Source: Dehalococcoidia bacterium
GTDB taxonomy: Bacteria; Chloroflexota; Dehalococcoidia; UBA6926
Assembly: GCA_012271225.1 (NCBI GenBank)
Contig: JAAXGS010000101.1
Span: forward strand, 1-7,240
Length of the DNA: 7,240 nucleotides
Direction of reading: 5' to 3'
Shown in pieces: positions 1 through 6,000 of the stretch. The notes beneath the pieces are model-generated. The model had not been told where the DNA came from. It worked only from the letters and a program-made list of their open reading frames with translations, and did not search any database. Both the position numbers and the translations under genes were made by a program. Position 1 is the first letter of the stretch. Every line of letters starts with the position of its first letter.

Positions 1-1
1 G

Positions 2-3000
2 CTGGGCTTTGTGCGGAAGGTGTCGCTGCCGGACTACGGCGTGCCGGAGGCGGGCAGCGTCACCACGGAGGGAGACGCCGTCACGCGGGCGGCGGCGCTG
101 CGCGAGATGAGCGCGCTGACCGGGGCCGGCGTCCGCGTGGGCGTGATCTCCAACGGCGTGGACAACTGGACGAGCGCCCGGGACAGCGCAGACCTCCCGA
201 TCAACATTGAGATCGACCCGGACCGGTCAGGCCAGCACGATGAGGGAACGGCCATGCTGGAGATCATCCATGACCTGGCCCCCGGGGCGGACCTGGCATT
301 CTCCGGGCCTGCCACCTCACTCGAGATGGCGGAGTCCATCCTTTGGCTGGCGGAGGAGGCCTTTGACGGGGCCGGGGCGGACATCATCGTCGATGACTTT
401 GGATTCTTCGGGGAGCCGTACTTCGAGGACGGCCTGATCGCTGAGACGATGCAGCGGGTGACGGACAACGGCCGGATCTACGCCAAGTCCGCGGGCAACT
501 ACGCCCAGCGGCACTGGATGGGCGATTACACCCCCGTGGCAGGCGATACTCTGCACGACTTTGGCGGAGGCGAGACGTCCATTCAGGTGTACGCCTCCGG
601 AAGCACGTGGATCGTCCTGCAGTGGAACGATGAGTGGGGCGCGTCCGGAAACGACTATGACCTGTGGGCCTGCAATGAGGGCTACGCGCGAACGTCGTAT
701 AACTACCGGAACGGTTTCTGCGTGGCGGGCGGAAACCCGCAGGAGGGCGACGGCGACCCGTATGAGGTGGTCACGTTTCCCAGAGACGCGCCGGGCCGGT
801 GGATGGACGTGTATATCGATGGATACTCCGTGTCCCCCGGGGGACGGCTGAAGATCTTCGTCATCTCCGGCACGCTCGCGGAGGAGGACCGGGTTCGAGC
901 GGGGAGCCTGAGCCCCACCGCCGGGACGAATGGCGTCCTGTCCGTGGCCGCAATCAGCGTGCTCGATCCGGGCGATGACACGATTCAGTCGTACAGCTCA
1001 CACGGGCCGTGGGAGGTCTATTTCCCTGCGTATGAACTCCGGCAGAAGCCGGACATCAGCAGCAGCGACGGGGTGAGCGTCACGGGCGCGGGCGGCTTCC
1101 CCTCAACGTTTTATGGAACATCCGCCGCCGCGCCGCACGTGGCCGGGCTTGCCGCGCTGGCGCTGGAGGCGGACCGCGCCGCGCATCCCGGCACGCACCG
1201 CCGCGCCGCCGCCGATCGAGTCGAGCAACTCCTGACGGACAGCGCCGTCGATGTGGGCGAGCCGGGCTTCGATACCGTGTTCGGACACGGACGTGCGGAC
1301 GTGCTCGCCGCCGTCAGGCAGGCGGGCCAGCTGCCCGTGACGGGATTTGTGGTGGACTCCACCGGAGACGGAGCGGATTCCGACACAACGGACGGCGTCT
1401 GCGATGACGGCGCGGGCAACTGCACGCTGCGCGCCGCCATTCAGGAGGCCAACACCCTCACGGAGGCGAACATCACATTCGACATCTCCGGAACCGCCCC
1501 GCACACCATCCAGCCCGCATCCGCCCTGCCGGACATCGTCTCCCGGGTCGTCATCGACGGGGGAGGCGTGGACGGGCCGGAGGTGATCCTGGACGGCGCC
1601 ATGGCGGGCACGGGCGTCGATGGGCTGACCCTGCAGGGGGCGGACAGCGAGGCGCGCGGCCTGATCATCGTCAACTATGACGGCGACGGGATCGTGGTGG
1701 ACGCGGATACGGTCAGGCTTCAGGGCAACCGCGTCGGCACGGACGGCTCCGCGGATCAGGGGAACGGCGGGTCCGGCGTGCTGATCACGGGCGCGGAGGC
1801 GTCCGTCACGGGGAACGTGCTCTCCGGCAATGCGGGAAGCGGCGTCACGGTCAGCGGCGCGAACGCGGGAAGCGCCTACATCGCGCGCAACCGGATTGGG
1901 CTGGCCGCAACGGGCGACGGGGCGGTGGGGAATGATGGCGCGGGCGTGCGCATCGCGGGCGGCGCGCTGAACGCCACGGTGACGGAGAACATCATCGCCC
2001 ACAACGCCAATGGCGTGGTCGTCGTGGGGGACTCAACCGCCCGCGCGGTGATCTTCCTGAACTCCATGTACTCCAACACTACGCCGGGCATTGATCTGGG
2101 TGATGACGGCGCAACGGCCAATGACGCGGGGGATGTCGATATGGGCCCCAATGGGCTGCAGAACACCCCGGAGCTGATGGAGGCCGCCGCCAACGACACG
2201 CATATGGCAATTTCCGTCAGCCGCAGCGCGATCACCGTGCCCCACACGATGGATTTCTACATCACCTCATCCTGCGTCTCCGAGGTTGGCGAGGGGGAGA
2301 CCTGGATCCACAGCGAGTACGACAGCATTTCCCCCGGCGACCATACGATTGAGGTGTGGAGCTTTGAGCACGGCGGCGTGACGGGGGAGTACGTCATCGC
2401 GGTGGCGGACGCGGGGGACACCCGTAACAACAGCTCTGAGTTCTCAAAGTGCATCGCGCTAAAAACGATCCCTGACATCGTGCTGAGCGCGCGCGTCGAC
2501 ATTCTCTCTGAGGGCGACAGCGCGGACTACTCCGTGAGCCTGGCCGCGGATCCCGCGGGCAGCATGACGGTGGATATTGTCAGCAGCGATACGGATGTTG
2601 CCACGGTCTCGCTGTCCTCCGTCACCTTTGATTCAACGAATTGGGACACGCCGCAGACGGTCACTGTGACGAGCGTCGATGACAGCGACCTCGTCGACGG
2701 AGTCGCTTTCATCCAGCACACGACCGATAACGTGGAGTCGTCTTTCCCGCTGGGCACGGTCTCCGTTCAGGTGGTTGACGATGATCGGCACGGCCTGGTC
2801 CTCTCCACCCGGGAGCTGTCCGTGCCTGAGGGCGGCTCAAACATCTACACCATCGCGTTGGACTCCGCGCCAACCGGCAACGTTTCCGTGTCCTGGAAGA
2901 TAATCCAGCCTATGAGTTCCATACGGATCGCCGGTTTACTCTCCCGGCATACCTTCACTGCGGACAACTGGAACACGCCCGTGACGGTTACCGTGGCGGA

Positions 3001-6000
3001 AGCGCAGGATGCTGATATTGATGATGACGTGGCGGGTATCAGCCACACCGTGGAGGTTGGCGGGGTTTCCTATGTGGCGGACGCAATTACTGCCACCGCT
3101 GTGGATGATGATGAGCTGCCGCAACTGACGTTCTCACCGTCCACCGTGTCCCTGACCGAGGGATCATCTGACGGCGCGTACACCGTGCAGCTGGCTGAGG
3201 CGCCCGCCGCCGCCGTCACCATCTCCATCGCCAGTGACGATCCCGCCGCGGTGAGCATCCCCACCGGCTCCTCCAGTTTGACGTTCTCCACCACCAACTG
3301 GAACCAGCCGCAGACGGTCACGGTGCGCCCCGTGAACGATGATGACGGCCGGGATGAGACCGTCGAGGTCAATCACACGGTCACGTTTGGCGGCCCGCCG
3401 TATGACATTGGCGCCGTGACCGTGCAGGTCACCGATACCGATACGGCCCCGTGGTTCATTGAGGAAGACCCTGCGGCGCGGACCATCGAGGAGACGGCGA
3501 GGCAGGGCAGTGACGTTGGCCCGCCGCTGACCGCCATCGATCCCGCCGGCGGCGCGGTGTCCTACACCCTGAGCGGGGCTGACGCCGCCCACTTCACCGT
3601 CAGTCAGACCGATGGGCAGATCAGCCTGGCGGCCGCGCTGGACTATGAGTCCCCCTCTGATGCGGACACGAACAATCAGTATGAGTTCACCATCACCGCC
3701 GCGAACGCCGCGAATCAGACGGACGCGATCAGCGTGACCGTCAGGGTGGAGGACGTCACGCAGGAGGCGCTGCCGCCGGATCCCCCCACTGCGCTGAGCG
3801 TGGCGGCGGCGAGCGCGCTGTCCACCGGACTCACCGCGTCCTGGACGGCCCCGGACAACATGGGCCGCGCGGCCATAGATGATTACGATATCCGCTACCG
3901 CCCGGATGGCAGCGTCGCCTGGACGCTCATCGACTACACGCCAATCAGCACGGAATCCGTCATCATCGACGCGCTGTTGGAGGAGACCTCCTACGGCGTG
4001 CAGGCGAGAGCGGTGAACGTGAACGGCCCAGGGGGCTGGTCTGACGTCGCCACCGGCAGCACCGCCCCCGTCAATAATCCTCCGGCCTTCCCTGAGGGCG
4101 CGACGGCCGCGCGCAGCGTGCCGGAGAACACCGCCGCGGGTGAGAACATCGGCGACGCCGTGACGGCAACGGACCCGGACGCCGGAGACACGCTCACGTA
4201 CACCCTGGGCGGAACGGACATGGACTCGTTCGCCATCGTCGCGGCCAGCGGCCAGCTGCTGACCAAAGAGCCCCTGAACTATGAGGGCAAGTCCAGCTAC
4301 ACGGTCACTGTGACCGTCACGGACAGCCAGGGTGAAACCGACTCTGTGACGGTCACGATTCGCCTCAACAACGTGGCGGAGCCGCCGGGCAAGCCGCCCA
4401 CGCCGGTGATTGTTCCCATGACCCACGATAGCATTGACATCCGGTGGGAAGATCCCCCGCACGACGCCGGCGAGAAGGGACCCATCCTCGCCTGGAGGGT
4501 GAGGGTGTCACAAGCAGGCGCGTCGGCGTCGCTATACAGCTTCTTCGAGTGCTGGAACACCACGCACTGCAAGCAGGACCAACCCGATAACTTCAACAGA
4601 TACACCTTCACCGGCCTGACCTCCGGCGCCAGAACTACTGCGAGAGTCCAGGCCTACACCAGCAGCGCCCCCGGCGTGGTTGACGCCGGCCCTTGGTCGG
4701 TCTGGTCCGATAATCGTTGGACCAAGTCATGGCCCCAGGATGAGCCCGAGTTCCCGGCAAAGACCTCCACCCGCAGCGTGGATGAGAACACCGCGTCGGG
4801 CACGGACCTGGGCGCTCCCTTCGTCGCCACCGACGATGAGAACGACACCATGACCTACAGCCTGGCCGGAGACGACGCGGCATCCTTCGCCATCGATTCC
4901 GCCACCGGCCAACTGTCGACCAGTGCGGAACTGGACTATGAGACGAAGGCCACCTACACGGTGGAGGTGCAGGTCACGGACGGCTTCGGCCCCTATCGGG
5001 AGGACGGAACGGACAACTCCATCGATGACACCGTCACCGTGACCATCACGGTCAACAACGTGAATGATCCGGGCGTGGTGACGCTGAGCCTCTCAACCGC
5101 CACGCCGGGCGTCGACACGGTGGTGACGGCAAGCCTGAGCGATGACGACGCCGCGGCGCCCACGCCCGCGTGGGCGTGGGCGCGCTCCTCGGACTGGGAC
5201 GGCGCGTCCGGAACGTGGACCACCATCACCGGCGCCACGTCGGCCGCGTACACGGTGACCACGGCTGACCTGCAGCACTCCCTGCGCGCCACGGCGACGT
5301 ACACGGACTCGTTCGGCGCGGGCCAGACCGCTGAAGCGATCCTCAGCGCGGCCGAGTCGCCCCCGTCCTTTACGGACGGGGAGTCCGCCGCGCGCTCCGT
5401 GGATGAGAACACGGGCCCGGGGCAAGACATCGGCGCAGCCGTGACCGCGACAGACCCGGACCCCGGTGACACGCTCACGTACACCCTGGGCGGGGCTGAC
5501 GCCTCCGCGTTCCGCATTGAGTCCGCAACGGGCCAGATCATGACCCGCGCGGCCCTCAACTATGAGGTCAGGAACGAATACATCGTGGAGGTGAGCGTCA
5601 CAGACGGCAATCCCGATGCCGCGCCGGACGATACAATCGAGGTGACGATCACGGTCGCCAACGTGAATGAGCCGGGGACGCTGATCCTGTCAACGGGGCA
5701 GCCGCAGGTTGGCGAAGAAATCACCGCCTCAATAGTCGATCCGGACGGCGGCGTCACCAACGCGCGATGGCAGTGGGCAAGACGGGATGACCTGGCTCAG
5801 CCCTTCCACCAGATCCCGGGCGCGACTGACGCGACATTCACGCCCGGCAACGCTGAAGCGGGCAAGCCCCTGTCTCTCACCGTCTGGTATAACGATGCCC
5901 TGGCGAGCGACAGACTGCTCGTCATCCCCGACCCCGGCACGCAGCCGGTGAACGCGCCGCCCGTCTTCACGGATGCCCCGCCGCACACGCGCTCCGTGCC

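Noticed and set aside
110..160. ATG at 107-109 (residue 36), considered as a start codon for the protease
   Set aside because: The conserved protease lead-in (LPDYGVPEAGSVTTEGDA) is already in frame upstream of it, and an exported protein would need a signal peptide further upstream.
207..851. Short + strand frames in other phases (207-437 and 561-851)
   Set aside because: Arg/Ser/Pro-rich sequence typical of out-of-frame reading of high-GC DNA; the protease motifs run through both intervals in the main frame.
1103..2002. 299-codon open frame on the - strand opposite the beta-helix
   Set aside because: The product is Arg/His/Ala-rich with no family signature, while the opposite strand encodes an unmistakable beta-helix and CSLREA motif.
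4301..4317. Palindrome with 8-base arms around one base, considered as an operator
   Set aside because: It is produced by alternating Val and Thr codons (GTC/ACG/GTG/ACC) in the VTVTVTD strand of a cadherin-like domain; similar partial palindromes occur in the other copies.
3164..4462. 432-codon open frame on the - strand
   Set aside because: It lies opposite the cadherin/Fn3 coding region and encodes an Arg/His/Gly/Asp/Val-rich sequence without any recognisable domain. High GC3 on the + strand removes stops from the antisense frame. The + strand frame has clear domain homology throughout.
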